64,000 nt of DNA from Pelodera strongyloides (Eukaryota > Nematoda > Chromadorea > Rhabditida > Rhabditidae), in NCBI GenBank assembly GCA_036852015.1, contig JAANDG010000075.1, positions 1-64,000 on the forward strand, in the 5' to 3' direction. Positions 63,074 to 64,000 of the stretch are shown in pieces (position 1 is the first letter of the stretch; every line of letters begins with the position of its first letter). The translations under genes and the position numbers were made by a program. A model generated the notes under the pieces. That model searched no databases. It saw only the letters and a list, made by a program, of their open reading frames with translations, and was not told the DNA's origin.

Positions 63074-64000
63074 TACGCACACACACATGGGGTTCGCTCA
63101 GAATAAAATAACTAATGTCAGGAATTTGCAGGTTTAACAATTTAAATAGAACTAATTATCTTGTCCTGGTTTAAAAATAAAGCGTATAACTTTCGTGACG
63201 CCGCAAGATTTCCTTATTTCCTTGCCAATCAACAGCTGACTGAACTAGTGTTTCTTCGGGTCTTTGGTCAAATTGGCCATTTGGTCCTAGGACTTGGACC
63301 TAGGACATAGAACAGGGACACAGGGCATACACACTTTTTATCTCTCATGTTATCCTAGGACAAAGTACATGATCCGCGAGAACCCTACGATATTGATTTA
63401 GAAGCTATTTTGAGATCAGCAACAGATACTAAACTTATTTCTTGTTCATGCTTATATGTATCGTATAGAAGTTATATTGAAGCGGTTTAGTTGTACGTCT
63501 GTGCTCAATGAGAACTGCGTTTCCATTAATATCATGCTTAATGAGAACTGCATTCCCATGAATTATTTTCAAATGTTCCATTATGTGCCCATCATGCAGA
63601 GAGGTGCCATTCGCTTTAAAATTGTTTTGGCTGTGGCTAGTGGGTAGTGGGTACACTCTGATGATCTCCGATTACTTTTTTGAGTTTTTCCTTTTCCGGT
63701 ATTTTCCCCCACTTGTTTATTTATTGCATTGTGTATTGGACTCTGATCTCTTTATTCGTCCTTGATCTTTGATTAATTGGTTTACTTCAACAGACTATAG
63801 ATATACGTAACATTGTGCAACGATTTCGATGATAGTTTTTCTCTTAGGGGAGTTCCCATAAACTGATGACTAAGACTAAAATCCTTCATTGTGATTGCTC
63901 CATTTTTCCAAGTCTCGATGTTTAATTTATGTTTATTAGAGCTTATTTGGATTTTTGAAAAAGCGCCTCACCCACAACGAGCGACGGCGAAACAACTCAT

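Larger units (their letters stand above)
61565..64000. other. Terminal stretch without a supported gene
   Basis: Apart from the hairpin at 62144 and the duplication at 63020, I see no convincing feature. A candidate exon after TATCCTAG (63360 to about 63410) reads DKVHDPREPYDIDLEAIL with no clear donor. MITE-end-like words (GAAGCGGTTTAG, GAGAACTGCATTCCCATG) occur at 63480-63620. The true partner exons may lie beyond the window. Confidence 0.35.

Noticed and set aside
1..64000. CRISPR arrays, rRNA genes, bacterial operons or a prophage
   Set aside because: No direct-repeat/spacer array, no ribosomal RNA signature and no intron-less gene clusters; all supported genes have spliceosomal introns.

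Overview
The window looks like nuclear DNA of an invertebrate, most probably a nematode. It is AT-rich and intron-rich, with GT-AG introns of tens of bases to several kb, no operon-style packing, and many short palindromic repeats. The nematode assignment is an inference from gene content: a homeodomain of the CEH-24 (NK2.1) type, a serpentine receptor, an SLC52/RFT riboflavin transporter and a KChIP-like calcium sensor. I had no search tool. Gene models were built by hand from splice sites, codon phase and remembered family motifs. Each model states which junctions are in phase and which are not.

Layout. 1-4.9 kb: repeats and unassigned DNA. 4.9-10.8 kb (+): a secreted Gremlin/DAN-type cystine-knot protein of about 302 residues, a predicted BMP antagonist. 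13.3-16.5 kb (-): a seven-transmembrane receptor. 17.2(?)/22.9-25.8 kb (+): a KChIP/NCS-like EF-hand protein with an 800-base TTA/TTC repeat in an intron. 26.8-30.5 kb (-): a riboflavin transporter of about 437 residues. 31.7-33.9 kb (-): a small single-pass membrane protein with a tRNA-derived SINE in one intron. 38.6-43.4 kb (-): an NK2.1-class homeobox gene with TN motif, split homeodomain and C-terminus. 44.6-44.8 kb (+): two exons of an unknown gene. 48.4-49.5 kb (+): a 113-residue secreted tyrosine-rich repeat protein. 52.7-54.6 kb (+): most of an unrecognised membrane protein. 54.6-64 kb: repeats, a possible first exon at 59.15 kb and a retroelement-protease-like fragment at 61.5 kb.

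The genes do not form one pathway. Two are developmental regulators (BMP antagonist, NK2.1 factor), two are excitable-cell or sensory proteins (receptor, calcium sensor), one is a nutrient transporter, and three are apparently lineage-specific small secreted or membrane proteins. The most unusual points are a clear Gremlin-type nine-cysteine DAN domain in a probable nematode, a calcium sensor that kept only its last EF hand, a tyrosine-rich repeat protein, and a palindromic element at 51.4-52.65 kb carrying very GC-rich hairpins.
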